From Gerris lacustris (lineage: Eukaryota; Arthropoda; Insecta; Hemiptera; Gerridae): 64,000 nt of DNA. Of the stretch, positions 32,665 to 43,501 are shown piece by piece (within the stretch, counting starts at the first letter, position 1; each line of letters opens with the position of its first letter). Location of the stretch: contig OX578276.1 in the NCBI GenBank assembly GCA_951217055.1, positions 65,523,144-65,587,143 on the forward strand, written 5' to 3'. The notes under the pieces were generated by a model. It saw nothing but the letters and a program-made list of their open reading frames with translations. It had not been told where the DNA came from and made no database searches. A program made the position numbers and the translations under genes.

Positions 32665-35382
32665 ATTTATTTCTCAAGTGTCATTGATGTAAAAAAAAAT
32701 CCATAATGGACTTTAATTTTTCTTAATACTTAATTTATTTTACTTATTATTTAAATTTAAGCCATAAAAATAGGTACATTCAAAACAAGCCAAGCCATAT
32801 GTTCTAGGATGTTTGAAGTCCTCATGGAAAAATATGTTTCCAAGTCTTAAAATATGTTCAGTCCTGAAAGGGGGAATAAGGAATAAACTTTATAAAATAC
32901 ACTGGTATAAATATTAAAATCACTTGTTTTCTTTATTGAACTACAAGAAAATGATTACTTACAGACAGATTCATTTATTATCTTTCTTTCCTTTTTTTTA
33001 TACATAATATAGTTAATTCAGTTTATTATCCCTAAGAAAAGAACAAAAATAAATTAAATAAAAAAATATTTTCATTAAAAACAGAAAAACAATAATTAAA
33101 GGCAAACAAGGGACATTGTTTTTTCCTACTACTCCCATATCCAATCAACCTCCTTGAGGAGGTTCAGTAAAGATAAATAAAAATTAATTATGAACTAATA
33201 ATAATAATAATAAATTATAAAAGGTGATATAAAATACTAACTGATAAATTGTAATGGTTTTTTCATAATTCGTTGATAAATTAAATAAAGAAAGGTAAAA
33301 TAAAGGAGGTATCCTAAAAATATATATAATATTTATTATTAAATTGAAACTTAACTTAATTAAACATAATAAATAATTATAGGTTAGTATTGATCAGCTA
33401 TTAGAGCAAATCCCTCAAATTGTGAAAAAAATCTTTGGAAATATAAGGCTGACAATATTGCAAAATACTTTATTTCTCTAACCCCTTCAAATGCTAAATG
33501 TAAATAAATTAACTGTTCCTCTGATGATAGTAGGCTGGTAAATTTTAAGGAGCACAAAATTAAACATCCATTGTTTAAAAAGTAAACTAAAAACATAATA
33601 CACTCAATGTTATCTTTCTTCTCTAAATTTTCTTATGGCACTATTTTATTAATGTATTTATAAATTTTTAGCAACATCTTACAACGAAAAAATTTAACAT
33701 TTTCTTTGTTTTAGATTTTTTTTCTTATTAATATAATAAACACATTTATTCAAAATACAAATTTTATTATACCTAAGGAATAATTTATTCCAATTTTTTT
33801 TTATATATTGGAATGTGCTAGAAGCAATAAATAATATTCAAACAATAACAACGGAGGTTAGTGTTGTTAGGAACCAACTTGGACGTTAAATGGTCTCCAA
33901 TAATCCCCCTTTAATTTAGATAAACTTAAAAAAAATAAAATCTTTAGATTATTTAATAATTACAACAATCTGAAGTAGGCACCACTGAAGAATTTTCTTT
34001 CTTTATTTAAATAATTCATTCCTCTTTATGTATTCCAATTTACTAAGTATAATCATTTTCATTTAATTAGTACTTAAGAATATATTTATTGAAATAATCT
34101 TCTAAATCAAACACTTTTTTGGTAACTTTACTTTAGAAATAAAAGAAAAATTGGTCTTAGAATTTAATCATTTATGCTCAATAAAAAAAATTAATGTTAA
34201 TTACTTATTTTAGATATGTTAACCAGTGCAGGAAATAACTTTTATAATCCTTCAAAAATAGCTTTAGATATTTCAAAACCTGATTGTAACCCGGTTTAGA
34301 TACCTAAACCGGGTAAAATAAAATAAAACATTTTTTAATTTATGTTTTTTATACATTTTCTCCTATGGTGGTGTATGATAAGCCGAAGAATTATAAGTTT
34401 AAGCTGAATTTAATAGAAAGTAACACAATATCGTCACCATAATTTAATATTAATAAGTAACAAATGCGTTACGATGCAACACTAAAGATAATATAAAATG
34501 TTAATTTATTAATATAAAATTGTGTTGACACTATTGTTAATAATTTCTATTAACCTTTCTAGTCATATATATGAAGCAGTACCACAAAATCTCAGTCAAA
34601 ACAACCTATTATTTATTAAGCCAAATAATGTATAGCGGAACCTCAAAATTCAAGGGAATATGTTTTTACTTCAAGTTATGTACTTTACTTTTGAGTTTTT
34701 AAAGTTATATTATGACGGTAATCACTTCAACTTCACTTCAACCGAGAATTTCAAGATATCAAGGTACACATTATCGAGATTCCACAGTATTAGGTAAAAG
34801 TTTTACTAGTTTGATATCAACGATAGATAGAAATTAAGATTCCTTTGAGTTTAACAAGAGTTTTTCACTGAACTTAAGACAATTTTTGAGTTTGAGTTTA
34901 CTGTTCATTCAGAAATACATGTTTTTCCGTAATTCCTTCAGCTAACCACACTTGTTGAGTAACAGACGTGGCCACAACAGACGTGGCCTAGGTCTGCAAA
35001 AGGTCTTCTCTGTTAGATCGTTTAATCCAAAAATGGTTCAATCCGAAATATTAATAGTTCAAAGTCAACTGACTATTTTTTACTTCATTACACTCATTAA
35101 ATCAGTCCAAACCAGATCTATATTTAACATTTCCTTTTTTTTAGTGGTGCACTCTGAGTTTTAACCAAATGGAATATTTTGTTTAACTTAGTTTAAACAA
35201 AATAATCACTATTATTTCAATTTATCAATGGATTATTCAATGTTCTATAAAATATTAATTATTATTTTAAGAATAATAAATAATCAAATCATTTTTAAAG
35301 GAATTTGAATATCCTCTCATTTTTCCCTACAGTTTGTATTTTTTTTTTTTAACCTTAAAAATGTGGGTATTCATGACACACA

Positions 35383-35385
<3 letters not shown>
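32665..35385. other. AT-rich intergenic stretch, no gene
   Basis: Very AT-rich with short simple repeats. No frame with recognisable homology on either strand. Confidence 0.4.

Positions 35386-35462
<77 letters not shown>
35386..35462. repeat. (TA)n microsatellite
   Basis: About 77 bp of uninterrupted TA dinucleotides. Confidence 0.95.
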
Positions 35463-35466
<4 letters not shown>

Positions 35467-37717
35467 ATCATACAACATGTCACTCATGTTTCAAACCTGA
35501 ATAAACGTCTGAGGGAGACTTAATTTCATAAAAAGAAAAAGTTATCTTTCATTTAGATAATTAACCAAATTTTTCCTTTCAATTCTAACACTTTTTAAAA
35601 TTTTTCCATTACAATTACAGTAATTTTAATAAAATATAAACATATTACTAATATACACAAATGTATTTGAGTATATGTATAACAAACTAGGCATACATTC
35701 TGAAAAACACAGACAAGGCCAACATTTAATATAATATTAGTCTCTAAATTTAATAATATTTTCACAGTTTCTTTTTAAAGTAATTTTTATAATATATATT
35801 AATTATATTATAAAATAAATAAATAAATAAAAATACAAGAAATATATAAATAGTTATATAACAAATTTTTTATACATATATATTTTTAAATATAATTATC
35901 TACTTAAATAGAGCAATTTAATATAGAGGAAGCAGAGTTGAATAATAATAATTATTATTATTAGTTTTATAAATTTTTGATATGATAAGGTAAGTTAATC
36001 CATCATATAAGTGAGATCTAAATAATAAGTTGATAGTTCTTGTTTATAGGGTCGGATTAATGACATTAAAGTCGGCTTAAAGTAGGGTCACTTGAATAAA
36101 AAGTTATTTCTTAAACACAAGGTTCCATTCAATCCGTACATTTCCTACCCCAAAATATAAATAATAAATTGACGGTTTCACCTGGTACATTATAAGCCAT
36201 TAAGGGCTTACATTAAGATCAATACACTGATTCTCATAGCTTATTAGTACACATGGTAGTACTAGATAAGTTAATTTAGTTCTTACTGAGTTAAGTTAAA
36301 ATTAACAATGGTTAATATGGTAGTACATTGGACTATTCAATTTAGGAGTTCTGGCCAATATATATTTTATAAAATAAGAGTATTAATAGTTTTAAGGAGG
36401 GTTAGCCCTAAAAACTTTTTATGGATCAAAGCCACCATTCTCTAGTAAAGACTGATCCAGCTACAATTTGTAAGGTCATTACTCTGGTAGTCTCAAATGA
36501 TGCGTATTTTAAGGAGTTGATTGATCAAACACAATGAGTTAATAGTGTGATCTGTAAATTAGAATATTTATACTTTGAAATCTAATTAGTTTCAAGAATT
36601 TAATAATGACAATAAGCATAGCAGAAGATCCCAAGATAAATCAAGACCTACTGCTGCAGAGTGCAAAAGGCGGCAGAACAGCTAAACTAATTTTGCCTCT
36701 TTATTTTGATAAACTCTTACAGACTCAATGAACAATCCGCCATTGCTGCATAATAATAAATAAAACGACCTTAATAAAAAAAGGGTAATCTTTTGGTATT
36801 TTTAATTTTCAAAGGGTACTCACTTTTAATAGGATATAAGATATAAGGCATACTTTTATAGACTGAACAGACAAATTACAAATAGCAGTTGACTCTTAAT
36901 GAACTCAATCTGAAATAACAATAGAAAAAGCTGTTGCCTCTATAGTTAAAGAACAACTCAGTCCCCTGCACTCCTCTACATAAATTATAACTACATTTAT
37001 ATATATTTTATAATAATTTTGATTTTTATATTGTATACAAGCATATTATCAGTGGTTAAGGAAGGAAGAAGGAAGCGTAGGATGTGAGACAGGCAACAAA
37101 AAAAGGAGGGTGGATATAGGAAGGTAAAGAAAAATTACAATTTCATAGACTTTGTTTTTTGGGTTTTTTCCTCTAACATTTGTTGAACTATTTTGGCATG
37201 AATACATAAAGGTATATTTATATAGTTTAATTAATTAATTTTATGTTTTTATTTAACTTATTTAATTAATTCTTTTGGCAATTAATAAATACTGATTTAA
37301 TAAAAAATAAAATTGTAATTGGAAGAGATGATAAAAGAAAAGAAAGAAGAAGAAAAAAATAAAAAAATAACAGAGAGAAACATATATATTAACTTAAATC
37401 CAACTAACAGTAGGCCCTTCAGTAAATGATATTTGTACAACTTTAGAGATAATGGAACTTAAACCTCAGATCACTTTGATTTGTCCAAATATTAGCAATT
37501 TGTTTTAAGCAATTAATAATTAGATACATTCATTAGTCAAAATCAATTTATTCTAAGAATTGATAATTTAATTAGAACCACTTTATATGTGAATAGATCA
37601 GGCATAAAACCCTTTCTTTAGCACTATACAAACCCATGTTAACCTTCTTCAATAATATTTCACTATGCATATACATTCATTTAATCAGAAAAGAATCCAT
37701 ACATGAATATATAAATG
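35463..37717. other. AT-rich intergenic stretch, no gene
   Basis: No coding sequence or bounded repeat. Several purine-rich patches lie near 37070-37140 and 37320-37380. Confidence 0.4.
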
Positions 37718-37820
37718 TATCAAATGAGGATATCCCTACCATCGATACTTGCTTGATCTGGAGATTACAGTGATCTCCAGATCAAGCAAGTATCGACGGT
37801 AGGGATATCCTCATTTGATA
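37718..37820. repeat. 103-bp almost perfect hairpin
   Basis: Arms of about 48 bp with a single mismatch and a loop of about 6 nt, for example GAGGATATCCCTACC with its inverse and CTTGCTTGATCTGGAGAT with its inverse. It is followed directly by further inverted repeats around TA arrays. Near-perfect pairing suits a MITE or an endo-siRNA-type hairpin better than a microRNA precursor. Confidence 0.85.
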
Positions 37821-37837
37821 ACATACGAACTTGCGGT

Positions 37838-37850
37838 AATAACTCACAAT

Positions 37851-37884
<34 letters not shown>

Positions 37885-37893
37885 ATTGTGAGT

Positions 37894-37951
<58 letters not shown>
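37838..37951. repeat. Inverted repeat framing (TA)n arrays
   Basis: AATAACTCACAATTCGA at 37838-37854 is exactly inverted at 37881-37897, with (TA)13 between. A second TA array runs 37898-37951. Confidence 0.9.
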
Positions 37952-37958
<7 letters not shown>

Positions 37959-38285
37959 AAATCAACAAATGTATCTCACTATAAAACTAATGTTAAGGAT
38001 ATTTTATTTATTTGCTTTAAAACTAACTTAACATTTAAGGGATGAAGATAAAATATACAATGGTAGCACAAGTAAATTGTTGCAAGCATTGAAAGGCAGA
38101 AATTTCCACATGTTACTGCACTATAACTTGTAAGTAGAAAAAGTGAAATTTGCTATTTTTACTCAAGGTAAATAAAACTCAAAGGGTCAAATTGGTCAGT
38201 TTATTGTCAAAAAATCATCAGTTCATTGATTAACCAATCTAAAATGGTCAACCAGTCTGCAGTAAACATTAGCTACTTTGATTTT

Positions 38286-38287
<2 letters not shown>

Positions 38288-38324
<37 letters not shown>
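38288..38324. repeat. (TA)n microsatellite
   Basis: Uninterrupted TA array bordering the next inverted-repeat cluster. Confidence 0.9.
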
Positions 38325-38328
<4 letters not shown>

Positions 38329-38336
38329 TACTAGCA

Positions 38337-38565
38337 CTTCTTTAGATTGTTGCTCCCCTCATAAAAAAAAACAGAGGGGAGTAACAATCTAAAGAAGGTG
38401 TACGGAATGTTCTTCTTTAGACAGTTACTCCCCTTATCAAAACAGAAGTGGAATATTCCCTTGTCCTAAAGTACATTGGACTAAACATCCCTTTTTCTTA
38501 ATAGTTATTTAGTCAAAGTCAATTTGATTCTAAAACAACATAGGGGAGTAACAATCTAAAGAAGT
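38337..38565. mobile_element. Small foldback element with four copies of a 24-bp terminal motif
   Basis: The motif CTTCTTTAGATTGTTRCTCC with CCT occurs forward at 38338-38360, inverted at 38374-38398, forward (one variant block) at 38412-38435, and inverted at 38542-38565. The first pair makes a tight hairpin with a loop of about 13 nt. The outer pair bounds a 229-bp unit, suggesting one terminal-repeat element with a partial duplication inside. Confidence 0.75.
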
Positions 38566-39086
38566 ACCAACTTACTAATTTTACTCTTTAAACTTTATTC
38601 ATCATAGATAAGTAAATTAAGAATTTAGCACATGAAGCAGCTAATTATTTGTACTGATATTAATGTATTTTATTATTATTTAATTTTATTATATGCATAA
38701 TTTTATCTCCACTTGAACTGATACACTATAACTTTACTGAATTATTTGTTGGATCTAAGTTAAAAAAAAGAAAGTTCAATGAATATGTAAAAGTATTAGC
38801 TATTTTGTCGTTAACATTGAAGCTGAAGTAGCTAATGGCAGAACTATATGAGGCAGTGTTTGTAGCATACATTTTAATAGTTTAGGATCATGACTGGCTA
38901 TGAATGCAGGAGGAAATAAAACAGTAAGTAATATTAGTCATTTTATAGGAAGCAAATTTTACCTTATGTTTATTTAAGATTAAAGGGATTAATTTGGAAG
39001 CTCAAGGATTGATCATAATTTCATTTTTTTTTTTTTATAAAGTTCGGAGACTGACAACAGTTTGTTGTGGTTAGTGTCTGGAGGCT
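38566..39086. other. Intergenic, upstream of the gypsy insertion
   Basis: AT-rich. No gene or bounded repeat seen. Confidence 0.4.
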
Positions 39087-39091
39087 TCAAT

Positions 39092-39255
39092 TGTTGTGTC
39101 ATGGATAACCTGTCATACAATAATATTAGTTGAGTTGTTTATTATCTCTCTATGTTTTATAATGTTCTATCAATACAAATGATTTAATCTGTGTTCTCTT
39201 AATTAATAGTTATTCTTGTAGCCTTATTCTAAATGTATTACGGGCGAACATAACA
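39092..39255 (+). repeat. 5' LTR of the gypsy element
   Basis: 164 bp, beginning TGTTGTG and ending AACATAACA. A TATA-like element is not obvious. Identical to the 3' LTR except for a 3-bp indel. Confidence 0.95.
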
Positions 39256-39376
39256 TGGTGGCAGCGGCGGGATCGTAGAAGCGTGAGTAAAGAATATTGT
39301 CAAAATTTTATTTGAAGTTTAATTTTCCCGAATTTAAAATTTGTTTGTTTACGTTTTCGACACTATTGAAAAAAAC

Positions 39377-42300
39377 ATGTCAAAGGAAAAAGAAACTCCA
39401 GAGATATGTTTTGACGCGAGTGTAAATACTATTAAAGACGGTACGTCCACATCGTTTTCGTTTCCGAATGTAGTGCCGCCGGGGCCGTTTTCTTTTAGAA
39501 GTGAAGAATGGCCGTTGTGGAGCAAAAAGTTCGAAAGATACAGGGTTTGCTCGGGGCTTTCGGAACAAACGGACGAACGCCAAGTAAATACGTTTTTATA
39601 TGTTATGGGCGACAAAGTAGATGATGTTTTATCCTCAATAAAACCCACCAGCACAGAATTAAATAGTTACGCTGCTCTCGTAAAGCGATTCGAAGAACAT
39701 TATGTTAGAAAAAAGAATGTCATTTACGAGAGGGCAAAGTTCAATCGTCGTGTTCAGGAACCGGACGAGGCCGTGGAGCCGTTCATTCAGGACCTGAACA
39801 AACTGGCTGATACATGCGCGTTCGGTGAATTACGTGACGAGTTAGTTCGAGATCGGATTGTAGTCGGTATTCGGGACGGAAGGTTATCCGAAACGCTTCA
39901 GATGGACGCGGAGCTAACGCTAGAAACGGCGGTACGTCGGGTTAAGCAGGCTGAAGATGTCCGAAAGCAGCAGTCGGTTGTCCGTGGAGATTTAACGCCG
40001 AAAATCGAAGTTGAACGAGTCACGAGTCGAAGCCGAGGCGAGTCATCTACTGGAGGGTCGCGTCAACGGAATTTGTCGAGACGGTCTAAACAAATTGAAA
40101 CTTGTAAGGCTTGCGGTAGGGTACATGAACCAAGAAGGTGTCCTGCCTGGAATAGTACGTGCCGTAAGTGCAAGAAACGTAGACATTGGGCTAAGTTCTG
40201 TCCTAATGTGAGTTCTCAGGTGAATGTTGCAAGTCAAGGAGAAGACCAGGATAGCGAGGATAGTTACTACCTAGGAGCGGTAGGGGCAAAAGGCAATGAA
40301 CCCTGGAGAGCCAAGATTTGTTTAGAGGGGCGGAGCGCCGTTTTTAAGCTAGACACCGGAGCGGACGTCACGGTCATTGGCATGGATCTATATAGGAAGA
40401 TCGGAGCGCCCGCGTTGCGGCCCTCAGATAAATCGCTAGTCGGTCCGACAGGAATGAAGATTGAAGTAAAAGGTCTGTTTACTACTAACTTGCGATGGAA
40501 GGAATCCAACTCAGTGTCCCGGGTGTACGTGGTGGTAGAACCACAGGAACCACTCCTTGGAAGAGGGGAAATAAGTTCATTAGGAATGTTAGCCTGGATT
40601 AATAGTTTGAAGAGAACACCTCCGGAAATAGAGAAAAAGAAGATTTTTGATGGCTTAGGTAGACTGAAGGGCGAGTATAAGATAGAGCTCGAGTCTGAGT
40701 TCAAGCCGTTTTCGATTAAGACCCCCCGACGGGTGGCGTATCCTCTTCTTGAGAAAACTAAAGAAGAATTGCTACGGTTAGAAAGAGAGGGTGTAATCAC
40801 ACGAGTAAATGAGCCTACCGAATGGTGTGCGGGTTTAGTAGTCGTTCCGAAACCTGGAGGAGCGATCCGGATTTGTGTGGATTACACGGAGCTCAACAAA
40901 GCGGTGAAACGAGAGCGCCATATATTGCCCTCGGTTGATGAGTGTGTAGCAAGGATAGGGGATGCAAAAATATTTTCAAAGTTAGACGCTAGAACAGGTT
41001 ATTTTCAAGTAAGCTTAGACAAGAGTTCTCGTAAGATAACAGCCTTTTTGACGCCATTCGGAAGATTTATGTTTAACCGATTACCAATGGGAATTACGAG
41101 TGCAAGCGAGCATTTCCAGCGCCGCGTGTCGGAAACCTTGGAGGGCGTAGAAGGCGTGGTAAATCTGATGGATGACGTTCTAGTGTTTGGGAAGGATCAG
41201 GAAGAACATGATCGAAGGTTAGCTATAGTTTTAGATCGGCTATTGGATGCTGGTATTACGCTGAACGAAAAGAAGTGTTCATTCCGGAAATCTGAAGTTA
41301 AATTCCTTGGATACGTAGTGAGTTGTGATGGGCTGTCTGTGGATCATAGTAAGGTGAAGGCTATTGTGGCGATGCCGAGACCGGAAAATGGGAAACAGCT
41401 GCGGAGTTTCCTAGGTATGGTTACGTATCACCTTAGATTTTTATCTCATTTGACAGATATGACAGCACCGTTACGGGATCTTCTTCGCGACGACGATTCG
41501 CTGAGTGGCTGGACGGACAGTCATGATCGGGCGTTTCAGGTAATAAAGGAAAATTTGTCTAAACCACCGGTACTTGCCCTGTACGATCCAAAAAAGGAGT
41601 CTAGAGTGTCAGCTGATGCATCTTCGTACGGTTTGGGGGCGGTATTGGAACAATGCCAAGGTGGTGGAAAATGGAGGCCGGTTCATTTTATTTCCAGATC
41701 CCTAAATGATACGGAGAGAAGGTACGCACAAATTGAGAAGGAAGCTCTTGCGTCTACCTGGGCTTGCGAAAGATTCTCAGGTTATCTTATAGGGTTACCA
41801 AAATTTCTTTTACAAACGGACCATAAGCCGTTAGTAGCCCTGTTAGGTTCCAAACCGATAAGTGACCTTTCTCCGAGACTGCAACGGTTTAGGATGCGGT
41901 TGTTGGCATTCAATTATAATGTTGTGCACGTTCCAGGCAAAACTTTGTATACTCCGGACGCGTTGTCTCGATCGCCGATCAAGGAAACTCTGGCAGAAAG
42001 TCCTGCAAAAGAAGAATTTCTGGTGTTATCCTTGAGGCAGTCCTTGCCTGTGAGTGACCAAAGGTTGCAAGAGGTGGAGGCTGCGCAGCGAGCCGATCCT
42101 ACATCCAGGAAGTTGTTTGGATTCATAAAAAATGGATGGCCGAGAAAGGAAGAAATATCATTAGAATTGAAACAATTCTACGCGTGTCGCGGTGATCTTG
42201 TGATAACTGGAGGGTTGATCACAAAGGATAGAAGAATTTTTATACCTACCAGTTTAAGGAAGGATATGTTGGACAGACTACATGGGGGTCATCTAGGCAT

Positions 42301-43318
42301 AGTTAAATGCAGAGCCAGAGCCCGAGAGTCGGTGTGGTGGCCCGGGATATCCATGCAGTTACAACAGTTGGTGGAAAATTGTAAATCTTGCATTGAGAAG
42401 AGGAACACTCCAGTGGAACCTCTGAAACCGACGGAGTTGCCGGAAGGACCATGGATGTTGGTAGGCGTTGATTTAGCTACTATTCTCGGTAAAGAATATC
42501 TGATAACAGTCGATTACTTTTCACGGTATCCGGAAGTATTTGCGTTGACATCGACAAGTAGTAGCCAAGTCATAAGTCGATTGCAAAGTCTATTTGGGCG
42601 CTTGGGAGTGCCTAAGATAGTTCGGTCCGACAATGGACCACAGTTCCATTCCGTCGAGTTCGAGACGTTTGCAAGATCCTACGGGTTTAAACACATTACA
42701 AGCAGTCCGAGGTTTCCCCAGAGTAATGGTCAAGCTGAAGCAGCGGTGAAGGTTGTTAAGAACATCCTATCCAAAGGCGGTGACCCACATCTAGGTCTCC
42801 TTGCCTATCGTTCTGCGCCAACAGAGGGACGACCTAGTCCAGCGGAGCTTTTGATGGGACGGAAACTAAGGACTACGGTTCCTACTCTACCTCGAAGCTT
42901 ACGGCCGAAGACAGTTCGCTTTGGACCTCTGCGTGAAAAGGGGGAAGAAAGCAAGCAGAAAATTAAATTAAATTTCGATCGTCGCCGTAGAGCTAGAGAG
43001 CTTCAGCCGCTAAGCCGAGGACAACATGTGTGGATACCTGACCTAAGAAGGTATGGACATGTGGTGCGTAAGGCGGACGAACCTCGAAGTTACATAGTTG
43101 AGTCGCAGGGAAAAAATATAAGACGAAATCGAGCTCAGCTTGTGTTAGCTCCACATGAGCCAGGTATGATGGAAGCTCCAACCTGGGCAGAGCCAAAAAA
43201 GCTACCTGCTCCTGTGGATAGTAACCCGGAAGAGTGTGAACATCCGCCTACTCCTAAAGGAGCTACCAGAACCAGATATGGCAGGATATCAAGACGTCCC
43301 GTTAGGTATCAACCTTAA
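39377..43318 (+). CDS. Gag-Pol polyprotein of the gypsy element
   Basis: Single uninterrupted frame of 1313 aa from the ATG at 39377; the frame is open from 39341 but without an ATG. Order: Gag (about 1-210, with EEWPLWSKKFERYR and YVMGDKVDDVL); two zinc knuckles, CKACGRVHEPRRC and CRKCKKRRHWAKFC, around 240-275; retropepsin FKLDTGADVTVIG with the catalytic Asp near 326; reverse transcriptase with LMDDVLVFG (catalytic DD at about 599-600); RNase H SADASSYGLGAVLEQ (Asp near 747); and integrase with an HHCC zinc site (H-GGH...C-KSC from about 969) and the D,D-35-E triad at about D1032, D1085 and E1121. A basic post-integrase tail follows. No envelope gene. Gag and Pol share one frame with no frameshift, as in many Mag/K02A2.6-type elements. 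All catalytic residues are present, so activity is plausible. Confidence 0.95.
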   Translation: MSKEKETPEICFDASVNTIKDGTSTSFSFPNVVPPGPFSFRSEEWPLWSKKFERYRVCSGLSEQTDERQVNTFLYVMGDKVDDVLSSIKPTSTELNSYAALVKRFEEHYVRKKNVIYERAKFNRRVQEPDEAVEPFIQDLNKLADTCAFGELRDELVRDRIVVGIRDGRLSETLQMDAELTLETAVRRVKQAEDVRKQQSVVRGDLTPKIEVERVTSRSRGESSTGGSRQRNLSRRSKQIETCKACGRVHEPRRCPAWNSTCRKCKKRRHWAKFCPNVSSQVNVASQGEDQDSEDSYYLGAVGAKGNEPWRAKICLEGRSAVFKLDTGADVTVIGMDLYRKIGAPALRPSDKSLVGPTGMKIEVKGLFTTNLRWKESNSVSRVYVVVEPQEPLLGRGEISSLGMLAWINSLKRTPPEIEKKKIFDGLGRLKGEYKIELESEFKPFSIKTPRRVAYPLLEKTKEELLRLEREGVITRVNEPTEWCAGLVVVPKPGGAIRICVDYTELNKAVKRERHILPSVDECVARIGDAKIFSKLDARTGYFQVSLDKSSRKITAFLTPFGRFMFNRLPMGITSASEHFQRRVSETLEGVEGVVNLMDDVLVFGKDQEEHDRRLAIVLDRLLDAGITLNEKKCSFRKSEVKFLGYVVSCDGLSVDHSKVKAIVAMPRPENGKQLRSFLGMVTYHLRFLSHLTDMTAPLRDLLRDDDSLSGWTDSHDRAFQVIKENLSKPPVLALYDPKKESRVSADASSYGLGAVLEQCQGGGKWRPVHFISRSLNDTERRYAQIEKEALASTWACERFSGYLIGLPKFLLQTDHKPLVALLGSKPISDLSPRLQRFRMRLLAFNYNVVHVPGKTLYTPDALSRSPIKETLAESPAKEEFLVLSLRQSLPVSDQRLQEVEAAQRADPTSRKLFGFIKNGWPRKEEISLELKQFYACRGDLVITGGLITKDRRIFIPTSLRKDMLDRLHGGHLGIVKCRARARESVWWPGISMQLQQLVENCKSCIEKRNTPVEPLKPTELPEGPWMLVGVDLATILGKEYLITVDYFSRYPEVFALTSTSSSQVISRLQSLFGRLGVPKIVRSDNGPQFHSVEFETFARSYGFKHITSSPRFPQSNGQAEAAVKVVKNILSKGGDPHLGLLAYRSAPTEGRPSPAELLMGRKLRTTVPTLPRSLRPKTVRFGPLREKGEESKQKIKLNFDRRRRARELQPLSRGQHVWIPDLRRYGHVVRKADEPRSYIVESQGKNIRRNRAQLVLAPHEPGMMEAPTWAEPKKLPAPVDSNPEECEHPPTPKGATRTRYGRISRRPVRYQP

Positions 43319-43329
43319 AGAAAGGGGGA

Positions 43330-43496
43330 TGTTGTGTTGTCATGGATAACCTGTCATACAATAATATTAGTTGAGTTGTTTATTATCTCTCTATGTTTTA
43401 TAATGTTCTATCAATACAAATGATTTAATCTGTGTTCTCTTAATTAATAGTTATTCTTGTAGCCTTATTCTAAATGTATTACGGGCGAACATAACA
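43330..43496 (+). repeat. 3' LTR of the gypsy element
   Basis: 167 bp; carries three extra bases near its start (TGTTGTGTTGTC) compared with the 5' LTR. Confidence 0.95.
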
Positions 43497-43501
43497 TCAA
43501 T

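Larger units (their letters stand above)
39092..43496 (+). mobile_element. Intact Ty3/gypsy LTR retrotransposon (4405 bp)
   Basis: LTRs at 39092-39255 (164 bp) and 43330-43496 (167 bp) start TGTTGTG and end AACATAACA. By eye they differ only by a 3-bp indel near the 5' end, so insertion was recent. Exact 5-bp TSD TCAAT (39087-39091, 43497-43501). The primer-binding site starts directly after the 5' LTR (39256) and reads TGGTGGCAGCGGCGGGAT, which complements the 3' end of tRNA-Leu with one mismatch. A polypurine tract AAAGAAAGGGGGA precedes the 3' LTR (43317-43329) and overlaps the Gag-Pol stop codon. GC content is clearly higher than the flanks. Confidence 0.96.
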
